Source: 9FT-COMBO-53-11 sp040900215 (GTDB lineage: Bacteria; Patescibacteriota; WWE3; 9FT-COMBO-53-11). Taken from it: DNA of 9,057 bases. This document shows positions 1-5,410 of the stretch, in pieces. A program made the translations under genes and the position numbers. Location: contig JBBDZL010000002.1 of the NCBI GenBank assembly GCA_040900215.1, forward strand, positions 1 through 9,057. Direction: 5' to 3'. The notes below the pieces were generated by a model, which was not told where the DNA came from, ran no database searches, and saw nothing but the letters and a program-made list of their open reading frames with translations. Numbering within the stretch: the first letter of the stretch is position 1; each line of letters starts with the position of its first letter.

Positions 1-248
1 AGGATATGCTTTGAGCCGTGGACGATAAGAGCGTTGATCTGTTCATCCAAAGTCACGCCGTTCTTCTTCGCCAGCTTGCGGGCTTCCGGCTTGCAGATCA
101 GCACCTCCCCCAGCAGCATTCCCTCCTCGGTCTTTTCGTAGTAAGGGAAGGAGAGCACCGCCGGCGTGTAGCTCTTGCCCCGGAGCTCGCGGTTTAACTG
201 TTGAATTTTCTTGGGAGAGACGAAGTTGGCTTCGATGGTAAATTTCAT
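1..248 (-). CDS. ybeY: Endoribonuclease YbeY, N-terminal part, runs off window
   Basis: I translated this from the ATG at 248; 82 codons are visible and the gene continues past base 1. YbeY is a zinc-dependent endoribonuclease of rRNA maturation and ribosome quality control. The visible part ends with VHGSKHIL, which matches the start of the family's metal-binding signature (HGxLHLxGYDH), so the first two zinc histidines are present and the third lies outside the window. The preceding segment, GEVLICKPEARKLAKKNG, fits the family's G[D/E]I-I---A---A pattern. No good Shine-Dalgarno precedes the start; the 23-nt gap after yqeY is part of a short repeat. Lying downstream of rpsU and yqeY suits a ribosome-linked run. 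The identification rests on a half-length protein and one strong motif. Confidence 0.85.
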   Translation of the reverse strand, partial: MKFTIEANFVSPKKIQQLNRELRGKSYTPAVLSFPYYEKTEEGMLLGEVLICKPEARKLAKKNGVTLDEQINALIVHGSKHI

Positions 249-263
249 GAATTAAGAGATCAT

Positions 264-297
264 AGGAGATCTTAGGAGGGACCAGGAGATCCTAAGA
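264..297. repeat. Inverted/direct repeat at the yqeY-ybeY junction
   Basis: TCTTAGGA at 270-277 is matched by its reverse complement TCCTAAGA at 290-297, with 12 nt between them. AGGAGATC also occurs directly repeated at 264-271 and 284-291. The repeat covers the last codons of yqeY (the GSPGPS tail) and the spacer before ybeY. The core word GATCTTAG recurs in the repeat at 1034-1109. There is no U-tract on the minus strand, so it is not a convincing terminator. Confidence 0.6.
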
Positions 298-736
298 GCT
301 CCCGAACCACCTTGCTCACCAAGGCCCCGTCGGCTTGGCCCTGGATCTTCGGCATCAGGACTCCCATCACTTTGCCCATGTCGGCAATTCCGGCCGCGCC
401 GGCCTCTTGGATCGCCGTCCGCGCCAGACCCCGGATCTCTTCTTCTCCCATCTGCTCCGGCAGGTAGCCTTGGATCATTTCCAGCTCCCGTTTTTCTTTT
501 CCGACCAAATCCTCCCGCCCGCCTTTTTGATAGGCATCAATCGATTCGTGGCGCTGCTTGGCCTGCTTCTGCAGGATCACCGCCAGCTCTTCTTCGGTTA
601 GGACCGCGTCCTTGCCCTTGGCGATTTCGGCGTTGTGAACCTCGGCCAGAAGGTAACGCAGGGAGAGGGCCCGGGCGGTGTCGCCGGCTTTAAGCGCCTC
701 GGTCAGATCGGCTTTGATTTTGCTTAAAGTGTCCAT
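272..736 (-). CDS. yqeY: GatB/YqeY-domain protein
   Basis: A 154-residue protein of the YqeY family, the usual size. The family shares its fold with the C-terminal tail domain of GatB, the Asp/Glu-tRNA amidotransferase subunit that contacts tRNA; the biochemical role of stand-alone YqeY is not settled. Family signatures are visible: the N-terminal helix SKIKADLTEALKAGD with ARALSLRYLLAEVHNAEI, the central RHESIDAYQKGGREDLVGKE, the motif IQGYLPEQM, and the C-terminal DMGKVMGVLMPKIQGQADG. It lies between rpsU and ybeY, a common bacterial arrangement. No Shine-Dalgarno precedes the ATG, which directly abuts a structured intergenic element. The last six residues, GSPGPS, are encoded by a short repeat and look like a lineage-specific extension. 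Confidence 0.95.
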   Translation of the reverse strand: MDTLSKIKADLTEALKAGDTARALSLRYLLAEVHNAEIAKGKDAVLTEEELAVILQKQAKQRHESIDAYQKGGREDLVGKEKRELEMIQGYLPEQMGEEEIRGLARTAIQEAGAAGIADMGKVMGVLMPKIQGQADGALVSKVVRELLGSPGPS

Positions 737-811
737 GTTACAAATGACGCAGCGTTAGCCACCGCATCTTGCGGGGCGCCGCCAACGGCGGGCGCGAGTA
801 ATTTGTGCAAC
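737..811. repeat. Structured 75-nt element with imperfect terminal inverted repeats
   Basis: The ends GTTACAAAT (737-745) and ATTTGTGCAAC (801-811) are imperfect inverted repeats. Between them are two hairpins: CCGCA-TCT-TGCGG at 762-774, and GCGCCGCC-AAC-GGCGGGCGC at 776-795 with one bulged G. The whole could fold as a branched structure. It fills most of the rpsU-yqeY gap, and its end touches the yqeY start codon. It lacks a U-tract, so a terminator is unlikely. It could be a MITE-like repeat or an RNA processing or attenuation structure; the sequence alone does not decide. Confidence 0.5.
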
Positions 812-838
812 CTGAGCACTTAGCGGAGGGCAGCACCA

Positions 839-1033
839 TCATTCCTGCTCTTCCTTTTCGTACTCGATCATTTTCTGCTTTTGGGAGCGCTTGCGCTTCT
901 TGATCTCGGAGGGCTTTTCGTAGAACTCCCGCCGGCGCATCTCCAGCATAATTCCTTCTTTTAGAACCTCCCGGTTAAAGCGCCGCAGCGCTTCCTCCAA
1001 TGATTCTCCCGGTTTTAATGTAACTTTAGCCAT
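839..1033 (-). CDS. rpsU: 30S ribosomal protein S21
   Basis: A 64-residue, strongly basic protein with the S21 pattern: an N-terminal strand, then ESLEEALRRFNREVLKEGIMLEMRRREFYEKPSEIKKRK. S21 binds the 30S platform near the 3' end of 16S rRNA and aids mRNA binding. Length and composition are normal, with an acidic KEEQE tail. It is followed by yqeY, as in many bacteria. The ATG at 1033 has no ribosome binding site directly upstream. The nearest strong one (AGGAGG, 1122-1127) lies 88 nt away, with an inverted-repeat element between. The reading frame is open upstream back to a TAG about 75 nt away but offers no better start, so 1033 is kept. Confidence 0.96.
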   Translation of the reverse strand: MAKVTLKPGESLEEALRRFNREVLKEGIMLEMRRREFYEKPSEIKKRKRSQKQKMIEYEKEEQE

Positions 1034-1109
1034 AATTAGTAAATAGATCTTAGAACGCTTCGCTTCAGATCTTAGAAAAAATCTAAGTTCTAGGCTCTAA
1101 GTTCTAATT
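1034..1109. repeat. Inverted-repeat element in the rpsU leader
   Basis: The ends are complementary: AATTAG at 1034-1039 and CTAATT at 1104-1109. Inside are two copies of AGATCTTAGA (1045-1054 and 1067-1076) facing two copies of TCTAAGTTCT (1082-1091 and 1096-1105), each pair complementary apart from one mismatch. A small imperfect hairpin, GAACGCTTCGCTTC, lies at 1053-1066. On the minus-strand RNA this could fold into a long hairpin starting exactly at the rpsU ATG. The core GATCTTAG also occurs in the repeat at 264-297. Confidence 0.65.
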
Positions 1110-1121
1110 TCTTAAAATCCA

Positions 1122-1127
1122 CCTCCT
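1122..1127 (-). promoter_or_regulatory. Strong Shine-Dalgarno sequence far from rpsU
   Basis: AAAAGGAGGTG on the minus strand is a near-ideal anti-16S match, but no start codon lies at normal spacing downstream. The next gene start is rpsU, 88 nt away across the inverted-repeat element. A GTG overlapping the site opens only 10 codons. If the element folds, the site is brought to roughly a dozen unpaired bases from the ATG. Confidence 0.6.
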
Positions 1128-1152
1128 TTTAATGGTGAGCTTGTCGAATCCA

Positions 1153-1533
1153 TTAAACGTGCCGCACTTCCGTCGGCGACTGCCACCCCCCAATAAGATG
1201 AATATGTAGGTGATCCACCGTCTGGCCGGCTCCCGGGCCGGCGTTCGTCACGAGCTTGTATCCGTCCAGAACCCCCGCATCCTCGGCCAGCTTTCGCGAA
1301 AGAGCAAAGATCCGCCCCAGAACGTCGGCGCGCCGGTCCAAATCCCCACCCTCAATTTCCAAGTGCTCTTTGGGAACGATCAGCAGATGGACCGGAGCGG
1401 AAGGATTAATGTCTTTAAAGACCGCAAAGATCTCATCCTCATGAACAAACTCCGCCGGAACCTCTTTCCGAATAATTTTGCAGAAGATACAATCCTGCCC
1501 TTTTTCCATTTTCTCTTCGCCCTTTTTAAGCAT
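1153..1533 (-). CDS. HIT-family (histidine triad) nucleotide-binding protein
   Basis: A 126-residue HIT protein of the Hint branch, probably a purine nucleoside phosphoramidase or related nucleotide hydrolase. The histidine triad is DHLHIHLIGG, with H108, H110 and H112; the middle histidine of the triad is the usual nucleophile. CIFCKI (C15, C18) and PKEHLE (H57) match the zinc-type Hint N-terminal half, and NAGPGAGQTVDH is the phosphate-binding loop. The start at 1533 overlaps the end of proS by 8 nt and has AAGGAG six bases upstream, inside proS, so translation is probably coupled. A later ATG (residue 9) lacks such a site. The exact substrate cannot be read from sequence. Confidence 0.95.
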   Translation of the reverse strand: MLKKGEEKMEKGQDCIFCKIIRKEVPAEFVHEDEIFAVFKDINPSAPVHLLIVPKEHLEIEGGDLDRRADVLGRIFALSRKLAEDAGVLDGYKLVTNAGPGAGQTVDHLHIHLIGGWQSPTEVRHV

Positions 1534-2779
1534 ATAACTCCTTTATTTTATCAGCTAGCTTCTCGACCGGCACCACTTCGGACTTGCCATCGGACCGGCG
1601 GGAAACTTCTACTCCGCCGGCTTCCAAGCTTTTCTTCGAGACCAACACCCGCACCGGAACCCCGATCAAATCGGCGTCGGCGAGCTTCACTCCCGCCGAT
1701 TCTTCGCGGTCATCGTAGAGTACTTCTAAACCGGACTTCTCCATCGCCGCGTAGAGCGTCTCCGCCGCATCCTGCCCGCCCTCCAGCGAAACCAGGTGAA
1801 CGTCGAAAGGTGTGAGCTCCTTGGGCCAGATAACCCCCCGTTCGTCGTGGCCGGCTTTGTTTTCAATCGCCGCCGCCATAATCCGCGCTATCCCGATACC
1901 GTAGCAGCCCATCACCACCGGTTTGCGGGAGCCGTCGGCGTCGGTGAAAGAGGCCTTCATCTTTTCCGAGTAGACCGTTCCAAGCTTAAAAATGTGGGCC
2001 AACTCGATCGCCGCCGCCGTGAAAACTGCCTGTCCGCAATCTGGACAACTTTTTAGTTCACCGGACTTGGCGACATTGGAAGCGAAGTCGCAATGCTCGC
2101 AATAGACCGCTTTGTCCTCGCCGGATTCGGCCGGCAGCATGAACTCGTGGGACTCTGACCCCCCGATCGTCCCCGAGTGCGCCGCCACGATCAAAACTTC
2201 CAACCCGCAGCGGGCAAAAATCCGCTCGTAGGCTTTGAGAACCTCCAAATAGTAGCGATCGAGATCCTCTGCGGAAGCGTGGAAAGAATAAAGGTCCTTC
2301 ATCATGAACTCGCGGGTCCGCAAGATTCCGCCCGTCGGCCGCATTTCGTTGCGGAACTTGGTTTGGATTTGAAAGACCGCCAAAGGCAAATCTTTATAAG
2401 AATTGATGAAGCGCCGCGCCAAGTCCGTGACCACTTCTTCGTGAGTCGGCCCCAGCGCCGTTTCCCGTCCCGCCCGGTCCTTTAACTTGAAGAGCGGCGG
2501 ATCAATCTCCCCCGGCCCGTCCCACCGGCCGGATTCCAGCCACTGCTCTTTTTTCTGGAGCGCCGGCATCAGGATCTCCTGCCCCCCGATCCCTTCCATT
2601 TCCTCGCGGATGATCTCCACGATCTTGTGCATCACCTTCCAGCCCAGAGGCAAAAGGGTGTAAACCCCCGCCACCAGCGGATCGATGTAGCCCGCTTTCA
2701 GCAAAAGGCGGTGGGAAAGTGCTTCGGCATCCTTTGGCACTTCCCGCAGGCTTCTCCCGATAAACTTTGAATATCTCAT
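1526..2779 (-). CDS. proS: Prolyl-tRNA synthetase, compact form without editing domain
   Basis: A class II synthetase of 417 residues that charges tRNA-Pro with proline. Motif 1 lies around GIGGQEILMPALQ (63-75), motif 2 is FRNEMRPTGGILRTREF (142-158), and motif 3 is GCYGIGIARI (291-300). The C-terminal anticodon-binding domain begins near 320 (WPKELTPFDVHLV). The usual bacterial type is about 570 residues and carries an editing (INS, YbaK-like) domain between motifs 2 and 3. Here that place holds about 30 residues with four cysteines (227, 230, 245, 248) in CxxC...CxxC spacing, resembling a small zinc ribbon. Mischarged Ala-tRNA-Pro editing would therefore need another protein, and none is in this window. 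The start has no Shine-Dalgarno and lies nine bases after a -10-like sequence, suggesting a leaderless message. Confidence 0.97.
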   Translation of the reverse strand: MRYSKFIGRSLREVPKDAEALSHRLLLKAGYIDPLVAGVYTLLPLGWKVMHKIVEIIREEMEGIGGQEILMPALQKKEQWLESGRWDGPGEIDPPLFKLKDRAGRETALGPTHEEVVTDLARRFINSYKDLPLAVFQIQTKFRNEMRPTGGILRTREFMMKDLYSFHASAEDLDRYYLEVLKAYERIFARCGLEVLIVAAHSGTIGGSESHEFMLPAESGEDKAVYCEHCDFASNVAKSGELKSCPDCGQAVFTAAAIELAHIFKLGTVYSEKMKASFTDADGSRKPVVMGCYGIGIARIMAAAIENKAGHDERGVIWPKELTPFDVHLVSLEGGQDAAETLYAAMEKSGLEVLYDDREESAGVKLADADLIGVPVRVLVSKKSLEAGGVEVSRRSDGKSEVVPVEKLADKIKELYA

Positions 2780-2788
2780 CAGGAAAAG

Positions 2789-2797
2789 ATTAGCACA
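2789..2797 (-). promoter_or_regulatory. Possible extended -10 promoter for proS
   Basis: On the minus strand TGT-GCTAAT (a TGn extended -10 with four of six consensus bases) ends nine bases before the proS ATG, directly after the terminator U-tract. No clear -35 was seen. Initiation about seven bases downstream would give almost no leader, consistent with the missing Shine-Dalgarno. Confidence 0.4.
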
Positions 2798-2824
2798 AAA
2801 AACCCGAACTGGGGTCAGTTCGGG
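2797..2824 (-). terminator. Intrinsic terminator overlapping a stop codon, upstream of proS
   Basis: The minus-strand RNA has a perfect 9-bp stem (CCCGAACTG with CAGTTCGGG), a 4-nt loop and then six U. The TGA that ends the upstream reading frame (2815-2817) straddles the stem-loop boundary. It separates the upstream translation block from proS. Confidence 0.85.
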
Positions 2825-2922
2825 AGGGAGAGAAAATCGCGTTCGAGCCGGGACCAGATTCGGGCTTCCTCGGCCGGTGAATCGTCCAGCGCGCGCTCCA
2901 GATGGATCACCTGGGCGGCGAG
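2815..2922 (-). CDS. C-terminal coding fragment after the assembly gap, identity uncertain
   Basis: Thirty-five codons and a TGA stop lie between the N run and the terminator: LAAQVIHLERALDDSPAEEA followed by RIWSRLERDFLSLPN. Codon use resembles that of the neighbours, so it looks genuinely coding. It is charged and probably helical, with no membrane segment. RseP proteins normally end with a hydrophobic membrane region preceded by an N-x-x-P-x-P-x-L-D-G motif, which is not seen here. It is therefore either an unusual tail of the RseP-like gene or, in my view more likely, the 3' end of a different gene whose start is hidden in the gap. I do not recognise its family. Confidence 0.5.
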   Translation of the reverse strand, partial: LAAQVIHLERALDDSPAEEARIWSRLERDFLSLPN

Positions 2923-3022
2923 NNNNNNNNNNNNNNNNNNNNNNNNNNNNNNNNNNNNNNNNNNNNNNNNNNNNNNNNNNNNNNNNNNNNNNNNNNNNNN
3001 NNNNNNNNNNNNNNNNNNNNNN
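2923..3022. other. Assembly gap of exactly 100 N
   Basis: Exactly 100 unknown bases, a conventional placeholder for a scaffold gap of unknown length. The true distance and reading frame across it are not known. Confidence 0.97.
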
Positions 3023-3651
3023 GCGGTCGTAATCCCCACCCCCAGCGGCCCCTCGCCCACCGGAGGATCGGCGCGGGGAACGACGCTGACCGTCACCGCC
3101 TCCCCCTCCCGCTCAAACCCGAGAGAAGAGGTTTTCCCCAAATTTTCTTCCGTCAGCGCGAGCAGTTCTTCGGATGTTTCGACCGGTTCTCCGTTAAAGG
3201 AAAAGATGTAATCCCCGGCCGAAATCCCCGCCTCTTCGGCGGGCGAACCGGCCGTGACTTCATTCACCAGGACCTTACCCGCCGGCACGTTCTTCCCCAG
3301 CCCCCACAGGAAAGAAAAGACCAGCCAAGCCAGCAGAAAATTGCCCAAAGCACCCGCCGCAACGATCCCGGCCCGCTTCAATTTGCTCTGGATCGCAAAG
3401 GAGCCGGCTCCGCCGAATCCCAGGGTCTCCCCCTCCTCGCCCTTCAATCGGACGAAGCCCCCGATCGGCAGGAGATTGATGGAGTAGATCGTCCCCCCGA
3501 TTTTCTTTCCCCAAACGCGGGGCGGGATGCCGAAGCCGAATTCCTCCACCGCCACGCCGAACAGGCGGGCGATCAGGAAGTGGCCGCCTTCGTGGACGAA
3601 AATCAAGATGGATAAAAGGGCAATGAATCGCAAAATTGATACTAATTCCAT
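3023..3651 (-). CDS. rseP: RseP-type site-2 protease (M50 metalloprotease), front part
   Basis: 209 residues are visible before the assembly gap. The first membrane segment (about 5-22) runs into the zinc motif HEGGH (20-24), with glutamate 21 as the expected catalytic base. INLLPIGGFVRLKGEEGE (58-75) is the conserved RseP membrane-associated loop. A second membrane segment covers about 94-118 and contains AAGALGNF, matching the family's AGPxxN region. A PDZ domain follows (about 124-200; GSPAEEAGISAGDYIFSFNG). RseP cuts transmembrane substrates such as anti-sigma factors and signal-peptide remnants. The third catalytic ligand region (the LDG motif) should lie in or beyond the gap and is not seen. 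The start is 17 nt after frr without a Shine-Dalgarno. Position after rpsB-tsf-frr and before proS matches a common bacterial order. Confidence 0.93.
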
Positions 3652-3668
3652 AATCTAGTCTATATTTT

Positions 3669-4202
3669 TTAAAGCTCTAGTTGGGCCTTTTTCTCCTGGG
3701 AAATCGCTTCAACTTTGCGGTTGTAATCTTCCAAAAGCTCATCAATTCTTTTCTTCTGGGCGAACTCCTCGTCCTCCGAAATTTCCTTTCTTTCTTCGGA
3801 CGATTCGACCTGCTCGACCTTGTCCCGCCGCCCCATCCGCAACGAAACCTTGGCTTCTTCGGCCTTTACCCCCACCTCTTTGATAATCCTCTCCCGCTCC
3901 TCGCCGGTCAGCGGGGGAAGAACTACTCGAATCATTGTCTCCTCCACCGCCGGACTGAAGTTTTGGGCCCGCAAGGCCTTTTCGACATCGGCAATCACCG
4001 TTTTATCCCAAGGAGTAATCAAAATTTGGCGCGGTTCCGGAATCGCAATCGAAGCCAATTCCTTCAAGGTCATCGCCGATCCGTAAACGGGAACTTTTAA
4101 CTCCTCCACCAGAGCGGCGGAAGCCCGGCCGGTCCGAACTGTTGCTAGATCGGACTGGAGTTTCCGGATAATTTCTTCGAATTTGGAGGTTATTTCTTCC
4201 AC
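3669..4202 (-). CDS. frr: Ribosome recycling factor
   Basis: RRF splits post-termination ribosomes together with EF-G. From a GTG at 4202 the product is 177 residues, close to the family's 185. The signature LATVRTGRASAALVEELKVPVYG near the N-terminus and the hinge and loop regions IPEPRQILITPWDK and VVLPPLTGEERERIIK are clear. The C-terminal helix (about 105-177) is strongly charged. The frame stays open to an ATG at 4271, but those residues lie inside tsf in another frame and do not resemble RRF. The GTG lies one base after the tsf stop (TAG-G-GTG), which fits coupled re-initiation and aligns with the normal N-terminus. No Shine-Dalgarno is present. Confidence 0.95.
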   Translation of the reverse strand: MEEITSKFEEIIRKLQSDLATVRTGRASAALVEELKVPVYGSAMTLKELASIAIPEPRQILITPWDKTVIADVEKALRAQNFSPAVEETMIRVVLPPLTGEERERIIKEVGVKAEEAKVSLRMGRRDKVEQVESSEERKEISEDEEFAQKKRIDELLEDYNRKVEAISQEKKAQLEL

Positions 4203-4203
4203 C

Positions 4204-4653
4204 CTAAATGGAGTATCGCACAAACTTCTCGATCTTGACGTGCTCCCCCAGCGTCCCGGAGGCTTCGCCAATCAGGTCTGCGATTTTCTTTCCCGGCTCC
4301 CGGATGTAATCCTGCTCGAGCAGTTCTTCGGTTTTCTCGGGACCCATCGAAGCAATCTGCAAGCAGAGCTCCTTGCCGAGGTTCTGGAAAACCTCCGTCC
4401 GGGCCACAAAATCGGTCTCGCAGCGCAGATCCAGCATCACCCCTGTCTTTCCCCCTTGATGCACATAGGTAAAGACCACTCCGTCACCGGCCTCCCGGCT
4501 TTTCTTTTCCTCAGCCCGCTCTCGCGATTTTTCCAAGAGAATCTTCTTGGCCGCGGTTTCGTTTCCGTCGGTTTCTTCCAGCGCGGTCCGGATGTCGCTC
4601 AACGGCAGCTGGGTCTCGTCCCGCAGCTTCTTGATTTGGTCAATCGTAACCAT
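4204..4653 (-). CDS. tsf: Elongation factor Ts, short form
   Basis: EF-Ts is the nucleotide exchange factor for EF-Tu. The protein has 149 residues against about 280 in E. coli. It keeps the N-terminal UBA-like helix bundle (3-40, with IKKLRDETQLPLSDIRTALEE) and one core subdomain with the EF-Tu-contacting motif TDFVAR (80-85). The second half of the dimerisation core and the coiled coil appear to be missing; other short EF-Ts proteins are known, for example in Thermus. The start codon shares one base with the rpsB stop (TAATG), so translation is almost certainly coupled. The frr start follows one base after its stop. pyrH, often found between tsf and frr, is absent here. Confidence 0.96.
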   Translation of the reverse strand: MVTIDQIKKLRDETQLPLSDIRTALEETDGNETAAKKILLEKSRERAEEKKSREAGDGVVFTYVHQGGKTGVMLDLRCETDFVARTEVFQNLGKELCLQIASMGPEKTEELLEQDYIREPGKKIADLIGEASGTLGEHVKIEKFVRYSI

Positions 4654-5384
4654 TATTTCTTGACAGCGTCAGCCAGCGTTTTAATGATTATCTCGATCGA
4701 AGCGGAGGCGTCGTCATTCCCCGGAACCGGATAGTTGATCTTGGACGGATCGGCGTTGGTGTCGGCGATGCCGACGATCGGAATCCCACGGGGGCGCGCC
4801 TCTGCCGCCGCAATTTCTTCCGACCGCACCGAAGCCAGAACCAGCGCCTGAGGCAGTTCCCGCATTCCCCTCAACCCGCCGATATCGCTTTCCAGTTTCG
4901 CTAGTTCTCGAGCCGCCAGCAACTGCTCTTTCTTGGTGTATTGGGAGAGTTCATTCCCTTTGATCTGCTTGGAAAGATTCTCCATCTTTTCGATGTTCTT
5001 CTTGACCGAATCAAAATTCGTAAATAATCCGCCGATCCAGCGTTTGTTAAGGTAAAAAGCGCCGGCTCGAGCCGCTTCCCTCCCGACGATCTCCTGGGAT
5101 TGCTTCTTCGTCCCCACGAAAAGGACTTTCCCGCCTTCGGAAACTACTTTCTGGAGGAACTTGGCCGCTTCCGTTAGCTTTTCGCGGGTTTTATAGAGGT
5201 CAAAAACGTGGACGCCTTCTTTTTCGGTGTAGATGTAGGGCGCCATCTTGGGGTACCAGCGCCGTTTGAGGTGGCCAAAGTGGACTCCCGCTTCCAAAAG
5301 CTGCTCGGGAGTCGGAATATTCAACTTCGCCAACTTGGCCGCCGGCGCCGCTTTCACTGTCGTTTTCTTTTTGGCCTCCGCCAT
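4653..5384 (-). CDS. rpsB: 30S ribosomal protein S2
   Basis: A 243-residue S2 protein with typical signatures: LLEAGVHFGHLKRRWYPKMAPYIYTEKEGVHVFDL, VLFVGTKKQSQEIV, NKRWIGGLFTNF and IVGIADTNADPSKINYPVPGNDDA. S2 binds the 30S head-body junction and is needed for S1 attachment in many bacteria. A lysine- and alanine-rich extension of about 23 residues precedes the conserved part. The ATG at 5384 has no Shine-Dalgarno and lies nine bases after an extended -10-like sequence, so the message may be leaderless. It is the first gene after the dfrA terminator and leads rpsB-tsf-frr. Confidence 0.97.
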   Translation of the reverse strand: MAEAKKKTTVKAAPAAKLAKLNIPTPEQLLEAGVHFGHLKRRWYPKMAPYIYTEKEGVHVFDLYKTREKLTEAAKFLQKVVSEGGKVLFVGTKKQSQEIVGREAARAGAFYLNKRWIGGLFTNFDSVKKNIEKMENLSKQIKGNELSQYTKKEQLLAARELAKLESDIGGLRGMRELPQALVLASVRSEEIAAAEARPRGIPIVGIADTNADPSKINYPVPGNDDASASIEIIIKTLADAVKK

Positions 5385-5388
5385 AACG

Positions 5389-5402
5389 GGTAAATATTAC
5401 CA
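5389..5402 (-). promoter_or_regulatory. Possible extended -10 promoter of rpsB with 13-nt palindrome
   Basis: On the minus strand TGG-TAATAT (5394-5402) is a TGn extended -10 with five of six... consensus-like A/T positions, ending nine bases before the rpsB ATG. It overlaps the exact palindrome GGTAAATATTACC (5389-5401), which could be an operator or chance. No clear -35 was seen. The spacing matches that of the proS candidate promoter. Confidence 0.4.
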
Positions 5403-5410
5403 TAGAAATG

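Noticed and set aside
1034..1109. A CRISPR array or tRNA in the repeat-rich gap
   Set aside because: Repeat units are about 10 bases, face each other and lack regular unique spacers; no cloverleaf or T-arm sequence is present.
1090..1122. A 10-codon leader peptide after the strong AGGAGG upstream of rpsU
   Set aside because: Its GTG overlaps the Shine-Dalgarno itself, leaving no spacer, and the peptide is repeat sequence.
1210..1815. A 201-codon plus-strand open frame antisense to the HIT gene and the end of proS
   Set aside because: It mirrors real coding sequence on the other strand, has low-complexity Arg/Pro-rich content and no recognisable domain or ribosome binding site.
3669..4271. 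A longer frr starting at the ATG at 4271
   Set aside because: The first 23 residues are tsf sequence read in another frame and do not match the RRF N-terminus; the GTG at 4202 fits the family and the gene spacing.
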